From Pseudorhodoferax aquiterrae (lineage in GTDB: Bacteria; Pseudomonadota; Gammaproteobacteria; Burkholderiales; Burkholderiaceae_C): a stretch of 64,000 nucleotides of DNA. The notes under the pieces are model-generated. The model searched no databases and was not told the origin of the DNA. It worked only from the letters and a program-made list of their open reading frames with translations. Of the stretch, positions 18,155-26,350 are shown one piece after another (position 1 is the first letter of the stretch; each line of letters opens with the position of its first letter). The position numbers and the translations under genes are program-made. The stretch is taken from contig NZ_BMYK01000027.1 in assembly GCF_014652235.1 (NCBI RefSeq), positions 16,722 to 80,721 of the forward strand, read 5' to 3'.

Positions 18155-18838
18155 CTATTTTAGGCCATTGGCCTCGATTGCAAGATCCAGCACGGACAAC
18201 AGGCCCAAAGGCGCATCGATCGCAGCATCCGCGCCCCATTCGGCCGTGTCGACCGGCCCGAGGTAGCCGTAGCAGGCGGCCACGGTGGTCATGCCGGCCG
18301 CCCGGCCCGCGACGATGTCGCGCGCATCGTCGCCCACGTACATGCAGGCCGCGGGGTCGACCTGCAGCAGGCGGGCCGCTTCCAGCAAGGGCGCCGGATG
18401 CGGCTTGGTGTAAGGCGTGGTGTCGCCGCTCACGAGCACGCCGCTGCGGGCGAACAGCGCCATGCCGGCGGTCAGCGGCGCGGAGAAGCGCAAAGGCTTG
18501 TTGGTGACCACGCCCCAGCGCAGGCCACGCGCATGCAGTTCCTCGACCAGCGCGACGACGCCGTCGAACGGCCGCGTGAGCTCGGTCAGCCGGCGTTCGT
18601 AGTTCTGGAAGAACTCCTCGCGCAAGAGCGGAAAGTCCGGATGGTCGGGTGCCATGCCGAAGGCCACGCCCAGCATGCCGCGGGCGCCGGCGCCCGCCAT
18701 CGCACGGTAGGCGGCCAAGCCCAGGGGCGGCAGGCCGCGGTCGGTGCGCAGTTGGTCGGCGGCCGCGCCCAGGTCGCCTGCGCTGTCGACCAGCGTGCCG
18801 TCCAGATCGAACAACACGGCCTTCAGTTCACGCGCCAT
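18155..18838 (-). CDS. mupP: HAD-family phosphatase, MupP-like (often annotated phosphoglycolate phosphatase)
   Basis: A 227-residue HAD hydrolase with motif [11 protein letters not shown], motif [10 protein letters not shown], motif III lysine in TKPHPAP and motif IV GDDARDI. Automatic annotation would call it gph. The gene order with ubiG, then gyrA, serC and pheA, matches that around mupP of Pseudomonas, whose product is the N-acetylmuramate-6-phosphate phosphatase of cell-wall recycling. I therefore favour MupP, but sequence alone does not separate the two. It overlaps ubiG by 11 bp and is probably cotranscribed with it. Confidence 0.7.
   Translation of the reverse strand: MARELKAVLFDLDGTLVDSAGDLGAAADQLRTDRGLPPLGLAAYRAMAGAGARGMLGVAFGMAPDHPDFPLLREEFFQNYERRLTELTRPFDGVVALVEELHARGLRWGVVTNKPLRFSAPLTAGMALFARSGVLVSGDTTPYTKPHPAPLLEAARLLQVDPAACMYVGDDARDIVAGRAAGMTTVAACYGYLGPVDTAEWGADAAIDAPLGLLSVLDLAIEANGLK
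18157..18183 (-). promoter_or_regulatory. Probable tmRNA promoter
   Basis: On the minus strand TAAAAT (18157-18162) lies 10 bases before the mature 5' end, preceded by TTGCAA (18178-18183) with a short 15-bp spacer. The -10 overlaps the stop codon of the phosphatase gene, so ssrA transcription starts at the very end of that gene. Confidence 0.45.
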
Positions 18839-19556
18839 CGGGCGTCTCCGGCGGCCGGCGCGTGGCCAGCATGTAGTTCACGCTGGTGTCGCTGCTGAGC
18901 CAATAGCGCCGCGTGATCGGGTTGTACTCGAGGCCGCTGCTGTGCTGCAGCTCCAGGCCGGCAGCGCGGCAGTGGCGCCCGAGTTCACTGGGCCGGATCA
19001 TCTTGTCGTAGTGGTGGGTGCCGCGCGGCAGCAGATTCAGCAGGTACTCGGCTCCCAGGATGGCGAACAGGAAGGACTTGGCATTGCGGTTCAGCGTGGA
19101 GAAGAACACCCAGCCGCCGGGCTTGACCAGCTGCGCGCAGGCGCGCACCACGGACGCCGGATCGGGCACATGCTCGAGCATCTCCATGCAGGTGACGACG
19201 TCGAAGCTCGCCGGTTGCTCCGCCGCCAACTCTTCGGCGCTGACCTCGCGGTAGCGGATGTTGGGCGTGCCGGCTTCGAGCGCGTGCAGCTGCGCCACCT
19301 TCAACGCCTTGGTCGACAGGTCGATGCCCAGTACGTTGGCGCCGCGCCGTGCCATGCTGTCGGCCAGGATGCCCCCGCCGCAGCCGACATCCACGACCTG
19401 GCGTCCGGCCAGGGCGGCCGACTCCAGGATCCAGTTCAGCCGCAGCGGGTTGATCTGGTGCAAGGGGCGGAACTCGCTCTCCGGGTCCCACCAGCGGTGC
19501 GCGAGCTCGGAGAACTTGGCGAGTTCGGCCGGGTCGGCGTTCAGGGCAGCATTCAT
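18828..19556 (-). CDS. ubiG: Ubiquinone biosynthesis O-methyltransferase
   Basis: A 242-residue class I SAM methyltransferase that performs both O-methylations in ubiquinone synthesis. The motifs are [19 protein letters not shown] at the N-terminus (typical for UbiG), SAM-binding [25 protein letters not shown] and [21 protein letters not shown] precedes the ATG at 19556. Its 3' end overlaps the mupP/gph gene. Confidence 0.95.
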   Translation of the reverse strand: MNAALNADPAELAKFSELAHRWWDPESEFRPLHQINPLRLNWILESAALAGRQVVDVGCGGGILADSMARRGANVLGIDLSTKALKVAQLHALEAGTPNIRYREVSAEELAAEQPASFDVVTCMEMLEHVPDPASVVRACAQLVKPGGWVFFSTLNRNAKSFLFAILGAEYLLNLLPRGTHHYDKMIRPSELGRHCRAAGLELQHSSGLEYNPITRRYWLSSDTSVNYMLATRRPPETPDGA

Positions 19557-19572
19557 CGTCTTCCTCTGCGCA

Positions 19573-19606
19573 AAGAAAAAAGCCCGCGGTTCGACTCGCG
19601 GGCTTT
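19573..19606 (-). terminator. Rho-independent terminator after the OmpA-like gene
   Basis: Stem AAAGCCCGCG (19579-19588) with CGCGGGCTTT (19597-19606). On the minus strand it is followed by a T-run. It separates the OmpA-like gene from ubiG. Confidence 0.85.
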
Positions 19607-19649
19607 GATGCCTGCAGACCGCGGGCCTGCAGGTGTTCTCTGACGAGAA

Positions 19650-20294
19650 TCAGTTGGCGCGGGTGCCAACCACTTCGATTTCCACGCGACGGTTCTTGGC
19701 GCGGCCTTCGGCGGTCTTGTTGTCAGCGACGGGTTGCTTCTCGCCCTTGCCTTCGGTGTAGACGCGGTTGCGTTCGATGCCCTTGGACACCAGATACGCC
19801 TTCACGGCTTCGGAACGACGGACCGACAGACGCTGGTTGTAGGCATCGGTACCAACGGAGTCGGTGTGACCCACGGCGATGATGACTTCCAGGTTGATGC
19901 CCTTGATCTTGCCGACCAGGTCGTCCAGCTTGGCGCGGCCTTCGGGCTTCAGCACGGACTTGTCGAAGTCGAAGAAGGCGTCGGCAGCGTAGGTCACCTT
20001 GGTGGCTGCGGGCGGCTGGGGTGCGACGGCCGGTGCCGGAGCGGGGGCCGGAGCCGGAGCAGCGGCCGGAGCCGGCGCCGGGGCGGCAGCAGCCTGGGCG
20101 ACGATGGCGCCATCGCAGCCCTTGGCGGCGGTGGCAGGCGTCCAGTAGGCATCGCGCCAGCACAGGGCCTGGTCAGCGGTCTTCCACACCAGCGTGCCAT
20201 CGGCGGTACGCCAGTTGTCGACCGATTGAGCACCTGCGGCGGTAGCGAGCGCTGCGGAGGCCAACAACATCGCCACTTTGTTCAATTTCTTCAT
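19650..20294 (-). CDS. OmpA-family outer-membrane/peptidoglycan-linking protein
   Basis: A 214-residue secreted protein from the ATG at 20294, preceded by GAGGAG. It has a signal peptide (about 22 residues ending GAQS), a short Trp/Cys-containing segment, an Ala-Pro linker (about 70-100) and a C-terminal OmpA domain. That domain shows FFDFDKSVLKPEG, VGHTDSVGTDAYNQRLSVRR and NRRVEIEV, including the Asp and Arg that hold diaminopimelate of peptidoglycan. It lacks the eight-stranded barrel of full OmpA. It is an abundant-protein type gene with its own terminator, divergent from gyrA. Confidence 0.93.
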   Translation of the reverse strand: MKKLNKVAMLLASAALATAAGAQSVDNWRTADGTLVWKTADQALCWRDAYWTPATAAKGCDGAIVAQAAAAPAPAPAAAPAPAPAPAPAVAPQPPAATKVTYAADAFFDFDKSVLKPEGRAKLDDLVGKIKGINLEVIIAVGHTDSVGTDAYNQRLSVRRSEAVKAYLVSKGIERNRVYTEGKGEKQPVADNKTAEGRAKNRRVEIEVVGTRAN

Positions 20295-20443
20295 GGTTCT
20301 CCTCTGGGGGAAAAAGGCGCAGCAGCGCTGCGAAACCGGAACGCCTTCAGTGACCACCACTGAGCACGTACGCATTGATTGTGCCATACGCCCCCTAGCC
20401 GACCGGTTCACAGACCGTAGGACAAAAGCCAAAACCCAGCGGT

Positions 20444-20480
20444 TTGTTGCAACAACGCGACAGATGCCGGCGCCTAAAAT
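20444..20480. promoter_or_regulatory. ompA-like/gyrA divergent control region
   Basis: The 212-bp region holds a perfect 12-bp palindrome TTGTTGCAACAA at 20444-20455. A gyrA -10-like TAAAAT lies at 20475-20480, 27 bp before the gyrA start. No matching -35 at normal spacing is visible. The palindrome may be a protein site; its owner is unknown. Confidence 0.3.
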
Positions 20481-20506
20481 GCGCGGCCTTCCCTGCTGCT
20501 CACACC

Positions 20507-23140
20507 ATGACCCAATTCGCCAAAGAAACCCTGCCGATCAGTCTCGAAGAGGAGATGCGGCGGAGCTATCTCGATTACGCGATGAGCGTGATCGTGGGCC
20601 GGGCGCTGCCCGACGCACGGGACGGACTCAAGCCGGTGCACCGCCGTGTGCTGTTCGCGATGCACGAGCTCAACAACGACTGGAACCGGCCGTACAAGAA
20701 GTCGGCGCGTATCGTCGGCGACGTGATCGGCAAGTACCACCCGCACGGGGACCAATCGGTCTACGACACCATCGTGCGGATGGCGCAGGACTTCTCCATG
20801 CGCCACATGCTGGTGGATGGCCAGGGCAATTTCGGCTCGGTCGACGGCGACAACGCCGCCGCCATGCGTTACACCGAGATCCGGCTGGCCAAGGTCGCGC
20901 ACGAGTTGCTGGCCGACCTGGACAAGGAAACCGTCGATTTCGGCCCCAACTACGACGGCAGCGAGAAGGAACCGCTGGTGCTGCCGACGCGGCTGCCCAA
21001 CCTGCTCGTGAACGGCTCGGGCGGCATCGCGGTGGGCATGGCTACCAACATCCCGCCGCACAACCTGAACGAAGTGGTGGATGCCTGCCTGCACCTGCTG
21101 CGCCATCCGGACGCGGACATCGACGCGTTGATGGAGTTCGTGCCGGCGCCGGACTTTCCCACGGCCGGCATCATCTACGGCATCAGCGGCGTCAAGGAAG
21201 GCTACCGCACGGGCCGCGGCAAGGTCGTGATGCGTGCCAAGTGCCACTTCGAGGACATCGACCGCGGCCAGCGCCAGGCGATCATCGTCGACGAGCTGCC
21301 CTACCAGGTCAACAAGAAGACGCTGCAGGAGCGCATGGCCGAGCTGGTGCACGAGAAGAAGCTCGAGGGCATCAGCCACATCCAGGACGAGTCCGACAAG
21401 TCGGGCATGCGCCTGGTGATCGAGCTCAAGCGCGGCGAAGTGCCCGAGGTCGTGCTGAACAACCTGTACAAGCAGACCCAGCTGCAGGACACCTTCGGCA
21501 TGAACATGGTGGCGCTGGTCAATGGCCAGCCCAAGCTGTGCAACCTGAAGGACTTGATCGAGGTCTTCCTGGACCACCGCCGCGAGGTCGTCACGCGGCG
21601 CACCATTTTCAACCTGCGCAAGGCCCGCGAGCGCGGCCATGTGCTGGAAGGCCTGGCCGTCGCGCTGGCCAACATCGACGAGTTCATCCGCATCATCCGC
21701 GAGTCGCCCACGCCGCCCGTCGCCAAGGCCGAGCTCATGGCGCGCAGTTGGGACAGCAAGCTCGTGCGCGAGATGCTGACCCGCACGCGCGCCGACGGCG
21801 GCATCGTCAACGCCGACGACTACCGCCCCGAGGGCCTGGACCGCATCTACGGCATGGGCGGCGACGGCCTGTACCGGCTGTCGGACACGCAGGCCCAGGA
21901 AATCCTGCAGATGCGCCTGCAACGCCTGACCGGCCTGGAACAGGACAAGATCACGGCCGAGTACAAGGACGTGATGGCCGAGATCGAGGACCTGCTGGAC
22001 ATCCTGGCCAAGCCCGAGCGCGTCTCGACCATCATCGGCGAGGAGCTCACGGCCATCAAGCAGGAGTTCGGCCAGACCAAGATCGGCGCGCGCCGCAGCC
22101 ATGTGGAGCACAGCTCCTACGACCTGAGCACCGAGGACCTGATCACGCCGACCGACATGGTCGTGACGCTCTCGCACTCGGGCTACATCAAGAGCCAGCC
22201 GCTGTCCGAATACCGCGCCCAGAAGCGCGGCGGCCGCGGCAAGCAGGCCACCGCCACGAAGGAAGACGACTGGATCGACCAGCTCTTCATCGCCAACACG
22301 CACGACTACATCCTGTGCTTCTCCAACCGCGGCCGGCTCTACTGGCTCAAGGTCTGGGAAGTCCCGCAGGGCTCGCGCGGCTCGCGCGGCAGGCCCATCG
22401 TCAACATGTTCCCGCTGGCCGAGGGCGAGAAGATCAACGTGGTGCTGGCGCTCACGGGTGAAAACCGCAGCTTCCCGTCCACGCACTACGTCTTCATGGC
22501 GACGTCCATGGGCACCGTCAAGAAGACGGCGCTGGACGAGTTCAGCAACCCGCGCAAGGGCGGCATCATCGCCGTGAACCTGGACGAGGGCGACTACCTG
22601 ATCGGCGCCGCCCTCACCGACGGCAAGCACGACGTGATGCTGTTCTCCGATGGCGGCAAGGCCGTGCGTTTCGACGAGGACGACGTGCGCCCGCTGGGCC
22701 GTGCCGCGCGCGGCGTGCGGGGCATGACGCTGGAGCCGGGCCAGAGCGTGATCGCCATGCTGGTGGCCGAAGACGAACAGCAGTCGGTGCTGACCGCCAC
22801 CGAGAACGGCTACGGCAAGCGCACGCCGATCACCGAGTACACGCGCCACGGCCGTGGCACAAAGGGCATGATCGCGATCCAGCAGAGCGAGCGCAACGGC
22901 AAGGTCGTGGCCGCCACGCTGGTCCATGCCGACGACGAGATCATGCTGATCACCGACAAGGGCGTGCTGGTGCGCACCCGCGTCAGCGAGATCCGCGAAC
23001 TCGGCCGCGCCACCCAGGGCGTGACACTGATCGGCCTGGACGAAGGCTCCAAGCTCAGCGGCCTGCAGCGCATCGTCGAGAACGACGCCAACGCACCAGC
23101 CTCCGACGAAGGCGGCGAAGGCGAAACACCCGCCAGCTGA
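20507..23140 (+). CDS. gyrA: DNA gyrase subunit A
   Basis: An 877-residue type IIA topoisomerase subunit. The catalytic tyrosine lies in [13 protein letters not shown]. The quinolone-determining region reads [19 protein letters not shown], with Gln in the place of E. coli Ser83 and Asp kept at 87. The C-terminal beta-pinwheel starts with the GyrA box QKRGGRGK and holds repeated blades ([38 protein letters not shown]). The length agrees with the family (about 875). The start at 20507 gives [12 protein letters not shown], as in relatives. A strong terminator follows. Confidence 0.97.
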   Translation: MTQFAKETLPISLEEEMRRSYLDYAMSVIVGRALPDARDGLKPVHRRVLFAMHELNNDWNRPYKKSARIVGDVIGKYHPHGDQSVYDTIVRMAQDFSMRHMLVDGQGNFGSVDGDNAAAMRYTEIRLAKVAHELLADLDKETVDFGPNYDGSEKEPLVLPTRLPNLLVNGSGGIAVGMATNIPPHNLNEVVDACLHLLRHPDADIDALMEFVPAPDFPTAGIIYGISGVKEGYRTGRGKVVMRAKCHFEDIDRGQRQAIIVDELPYQVNKKTLQERMAELVHEKKLEGISHIQDESDKSGMRLVIELKRGEVPEVVLNNLYKQTQLQDTFGMNMVALVNGQPKLCNLKDLIEVFLDHRREVVTRRTIFNLRKARERGHVLEGLAVALANIDEFIRIIRESPTPPVAKAELMARSWDSKLVREMLTRTRADGGIVNADDYRPEGLDRIYGMGGDGLYRLSDTQAQEILQMRLQRLTGLEQDKITAEYKDVMAEIEDLLDILAKPERVSTIIGEELTAIKQEFGQTKIGARRSHVEHSSYDLSTEDLITPTDMVVTLSHSGYIKSQPLSEYRAQKRGGRGKQATATKEDDWIDQLFIANTHDYILCFSNRGRLYWLKVWEVPQGSRGSRGRPIVNMFPLAEGEKINVVLALTGENRSFPSTHYVFMATSMGTVKKTALDEFSNPRKGGIIAVNLDEGDYLIGAALTDGKHDVMLFSDGGKAVRFDEDDVRPLGRAARGVRGMTLEPGQSVIAMLVAEDEQQSVLTATENGYGKRTPITEYTRHGRGTKGMIAIQQSERNGKVVAATLVHADDEIMLITDKGVLVRTRVSEIRELGRATQGVTLIGLDEGSKLSGLQRIVENDANAPASDEGGEGETPAS

Positions 23141-23153
23141 TCCTGCCCTGCCC

Positions 23154-23190
23154 GGCCCCGGCCTGCGCAAGCGGCCGGGGCCTTTTTCTT
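23154..23190 (+). terminator. Rho-independent terminator after gyrA
   Basis: Arms GGCCCCGGCC (23154-23163) and GGCCGGGGCC (23173-23182) are followed by TTTTTCTTCT. It ends only about 20 bp before the serC start codon. Confidence 0.9.
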
Positions 23191-23210
23191 CTCTTGCCAA
23201 CGGAGTGCCC

Positions 23211-24320
23211 ATGCAACAGCGCCCCTACAACTTTTCCGCCGGCCCGGCCGCCATCCCCGAAGAGGTGCTGCGCGAGGCCGCCTCCGAAATGCTGGACTGG
23301 CATGGCAGCGGCATGGGCGTCATGGAGATGAGCCACCGCGGCAAGGAGTTCATCTCGATCTACGAGCGCGCCGAGGCCGACCTGCGCGCGCTGCTGGCCG
23401 TCCCGAGCCACTACAAGATCCTGTTCATGCAGGGCGGCGGCCTGGGCGAGAACGCCATCGTCCCGCTGAACCTCTCGCGTGGCGGCGTAGTCGATTTCGT
23501 CGTCACGGGCAGTTGGAGCCAGAAGTCGATCAAGGAAGCCGCGCGCTACTGCGAGCCGCAGCTGGCGGCCAGCAACGCCGACACGCAACACACCACGCTG
23601 CCCGATCCGGCCGGATGGAAGCTCAGCGCGGACGCGCGCTACCTGCACATCTGCAGCAACGAGACCATCCACGGCGTGGAGTTCCAGACCCTGCCCGACC
23701 TCAAGGCCCTGGGCTCGGACACGCCGCTCGTGATCGACTGCTCCTCGCATGTGGCGAGCCGCCCGATCGACTGGTCGCGCGTGGGCCTGGCCTTCGCGGG
23801 CGCACAGAAGAACCTGGGCCCGGCCGGCCTCACGCTGGTCATCGTGCGCGAGGACCTGCTGGGCCATGCACTCCAGGCCTGCCCGAGCGCCTTCGACTAC
23901 AAGACCGTGGCCGAGCACGAGTCGATGTTCAACACGCCGCCGACCTACGGCATCTATATCGCCGGCCTGACCTTCCAGTGGCTGCTGCGCCAGCGCGAAG
24001 GCGAGCACACGGGCATCGCAGCGATGGAGCAGCGCAACCGCGCCAAGGCCGAACTGCTGTACAGCTTCATCGACGGCTCGGACTTCTACGTCAACAAGGT
24101 CGCACCCGACTGCCGTTCGCGCATGAACGTGCCCTTCTTCCTGCGCGACGAAAGCCGCAACGAAGCCTTCCTCGCGGGGGCCAAGGCACGCGGCCTGCTG
24201 CAGCTCAAGGGCCACAAGTCCGTGGGCGGCATGCGCGCCAGCATCTACAACGCCATGCCGCTGGCGGGCGTCCAGGCGCTCGTGGCCTACATGCGAGAAT
24301 TTGCACAGACACAAGCCTGA
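23211..24320 (+). CDS. serC: Phosphoserine aminotransferase
   Basis: A 369-residue PLP enzyme converting 3-phosphohydroxypyruvate to phosphoserine (serine pathway) and acting in pyridoxal phosphate synthesis. N-terminal [25 protein letters not shown] and the PLP lysine in [13 protein letters not shown] are seen. The ATG at 23211 (MQQRPYNFS) is preferred to the GTG two codons upstream, since family starts lie here. It heads the string serC-pheA-tyrA-aroA::cmk-rpsA, although a terminator lies just upstream. Confidence 0.96.
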   Translation: MQQRPYNFSAGPAAIPEEVLREAASEMLDWHGSGMGVMEMSHRGKEFISIYERAEADLRALLAVPSHYKILFMQGGGLGENAIVPLNLSRGGVVDFVVTGSWSQKSIKEAARYCEPQLAASNADTQHTTLPDPAGWKLSADARYLHICSNETIHGVEFQTLPDLKALGSDTPLVIDCSSHVASRPIDWSRVGLAFAGAQKNLGPAGLTLVIVREDLLGHALQACPSAFDYKTVAEHESMFNTPPTYGIYIAGLTFQWLLRQREGEHTGIAAMEQRNRAKAELLYSFIDGSDFYVNKVAPDCRSRMNVPFFLRDESRNEAFLAGAKARGLLQLKGHKSVGGMRASIYNAMPLAGVQALVAYMREFAQTQA

Positions 24321-24348
24321 CACACGCCCGAAAGAGACAAGACCTGCC

Positions 24349-25455
24349 ATGCCAGCCGAGCCCAGCGCCGTTTCCTCTCCCGACCTCGCGGCGCTGCGCG
24401 TGCAGATCGACGCGCTCGACCAGGAACTGCTGGCCCTGCTGAACAAGCGGGCCCATGTGGCCGAGCAAGTGGGAGCGGTCAAGCGCAGCGAGGGCTCGCC
24501 CTTCTACCGGCCCGACCGCGTGGCGCAGGTGATCGCCAAGATCCAGTCGCGCAACACCGGCCCGCTGCGCAACGAACATGTGGCCGCCATCTGGAACGAG
24601 ATCATGTCGGCCTGCCTGGCCCTGGAAGCGCCGCAGCGCGTGGCCGTGCTGGGCCCGGCAGGCACCTTCAGCGAAGAGGCCGCACTGCAGTACTTCGGCA
24701 GCGCGGTCGAGCTGCAGTACTGCGCCAACTTCGACGAAGTGTTCCATGCCACCGCCTCGGGCGCCGCGCATTTCGGCGTGGTGGGCATCGAGAGCTCGGC
24801 CGAAGGCGGCGTCACGCGGTCGCTGGATCTGCTGCTCAACACGCCCACGCACATGGTCGGCTCGGTGAGCCTGGCGGTGCAGTTCAACCTATTGCGGCTG
24901 TCGGATTCGCTCGACGGGATCGAGGCCGTGCTGGCCCACCCACAGGCCCTGGCCCAGTGCCAGAACTGGCTGTCGGCCCACTTGCCCCACGCGGAGCGCC
25001 GGGCCGTCTCCAGCAACGCCGAGGGCGCGCGGCTGGCCGCGACCAACCCGGCCTGGGCGGGCCTCGCCAGCGAACGCGCCGCCACGCAATTCGGCCTGCA
25101 CATGGTGGCACGCGCCGTGCAGGACAACGCGCACAACCGGACGCGCTTCGCCATCATCTGCCTGCCCGAGACGCTGGACGCACCGCCGGCCTCGGGCAAG
25201 GACTGCACCAGCCTCGTGGTGTCCGTGCCGAACCGGCCGGGCGCGCTGCACGACCTGCTGGTGCCGCTCAAGACCCACGGCGTGTCGATGACGCGCTTCG
25301 AGTCGCGCCCGGCCCGCACGGGGCAGTGGGAGTACTACTTCTACATCGACCTGGACGGCCATCCGTCCCAGCCGCACGTGGGCAAGGCCCTCGAAGAGCT
25401 GCGCGAGATCTGCGCCTTCTACAAGCTGCTGGGCACCTACCCGGTCAGCGCCTGA
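24349..25455 (+). CDS. pheA: Chorismate mutase / prephenate dehydratase (P-protein)
   Basis: A 368-residue bifunctional enzyme of phenylalanine synthesis. The chorismate mutase AroQ domain spans about 8-95 (LRVQIDALDQELLALLNKRA). The prephenate dehydratase domain follows (VAVLGPAGTFSEEAA, the essential TRF in NNRTRF-like HNRTRFAII), then a regulatory ACT domain (NRPGALHDLL, the ESRP phenylalanine site). The motif usually written P-[IV]-E-N-S is GIESSAEGG here, an Asn-to-Ser change. It is 28 bp downstream of serC. Confidence 0.95.
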   Translation: MPAEPSAVSSPDLAALRVQIDALDQELLALLNKRAHVAEQVGAVKRSEGSPFYRPDRVAQVIAKIQSRNTGPLRNEHVAAIWNEIMSACLALEAPQRVAVLGPAGTFSEEAALQYFGSAVELQYCANFDEVFHATASGAAHFGVVGIESSAEGGVTRSLDLLLNTPTHMVGSVSLAVQFNLLRLSDSLDGIEAVLAHPQALAQCQNWLSAHLPHAERRAVSSNAEGARLAATNPAWAGLASERAATQFGLHMVARAVQDNAHNRTRFAIICLPETLDAPPASGKDCTSLVVSVPNRPGALHDLLVPLKTHGVSMTRFESRPARTGQWEYYFYIDLDGHPSQPHVGKALEELREICAFYKLLGTYPVSA

Positions 25456-25468
25456 GGGCCGCCCTGCG

Positions 25469-26347
25469 ATGTTCGAACGCCTGGGCCTGATCGGCTGCGG
25501 CCTGATGGGTGGCTCCTTCGCGCTGGCGCTGCGCCAGGCTGGCCTGGTGCGCCAGATCGTGGGCTTCAGCGCCTCTCCCGGCACCACGCAGCGTGCGCTC
25601 GAACTGGGCGTGATCGATCGGCAGGCCGGCTCGGCCGCCGAAGCCGCAGCCGGTGCCGACCTCGTGCTCGTCGCCGTGCCGGTGGCCGCGACCGAAGCCA
25701 CCTTCGCGGCCATCCGCGCCACGCTGGGCCGGGACACGCTGCTCATGGACGTGGGCTCGACCAAGAGCGACGTGGTGGCCGCGGCCGAGCGCGCGCTTGG
25801 CGCGGCCCTGCCCTGCTTCGTGCCGGCCCACCCGATCGCCGGCAAGGAGCGCGCCGGCGTCGACCATGCCGATGCCGCGCTGTACCGGGGCCGCCACGTG
25901 ATCCTGACGCCCATGGCCAGTTCCGGTGCCGCCCAGCTGGCCCAGGCACAGGCCTGCTGGACGGCCCTTGGCGCACGCCTGGTCGAGATGACGCCGGCCG
26001 CGCACGACACCACCTTCGCCGCCGTCAGCCATCTGCCGCACCTGCTGGCCTTCGCCTTCATCCAAGGCATCGCGCAACAGCCCGACGGCCCCGCCATCCT
26101 GGCGCTGGGCGGGCCGGGCTTCCGCGATTTCACGCGCATTGCTGCCGCCGATCCACGCATGTGGCGCGACATCTTCCTGGCCAACCGCCAGGAATTGCTG
26201 GCCCAGCTGCGTGCACACCAGCAGGCGCTGGCACAGTTCGAGCAGCAGATCGTGGCCGGGGACGGCGCCGCGCTGGAACAGCTGATCACACAGGCCAGCG
26301 GCATCCGCGCCGCCTGGCACATGGATTCATTCAAACCCGGGACCTGA
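25469..26347 (+). CDS. tyrA: Prephenate dehydrogenase
   Basis: A 292-residue NAD(P)-dependent dehydrogenase of tyrosine synthesis. It has the Rossmann motif LIGCGLMGGSFALAL, LMDVGSTKSDVV, AHPIAGKERAGVDHA (catalytic His in AHPIAG) and AVSHLPHLLAFAF. No chorismate mutase or ACT domain is attached. It is 13 bp after pheA and 3 bp before aroA::cmk, tightly in the operon. Arogenate specificity cannot be excluded. Confidence 0.93.
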   Translation: MFERLGLIGCGLMGGSFALALRQAGLVRQIVGFSASPGTTQRALELGVIDRQAGSAAEAAAGADLVLVAVPVAATEATFAAIRATLGRDTLLMDVGSTKSDVVAAAERALGAALPCFVPAHPIAGKERAGVDHADAALYRGRHVILTPMASSGAAQLAQAQACWTALGARLVEMTPAAHDTTFAAVSHLPHLLAFAFIQGIAQQPDGPAILALGGPGFRDFTRIAAADPRMWRDIFLANRQELLAQLRAHQQALAQFEQQIVAGDGAALEQLITQASGIRAAWHMDSFKPGT

Positions 26348-26350
26348 AGA

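Noticed and set aside
20020..20100. Tandem DNA repeat or phase-variable tract in the OmpA-like gene
   Set aside because: The repetition encodes an Ala-Pro linker with varying codons; no uniform slippage-prone unit.
20474..23212. Long antisense frame opposite gyrA
   Set aside because: Same effect of GC-rich codon use; gyrA is unmistakable and the antisense translation has no recognisable domain.
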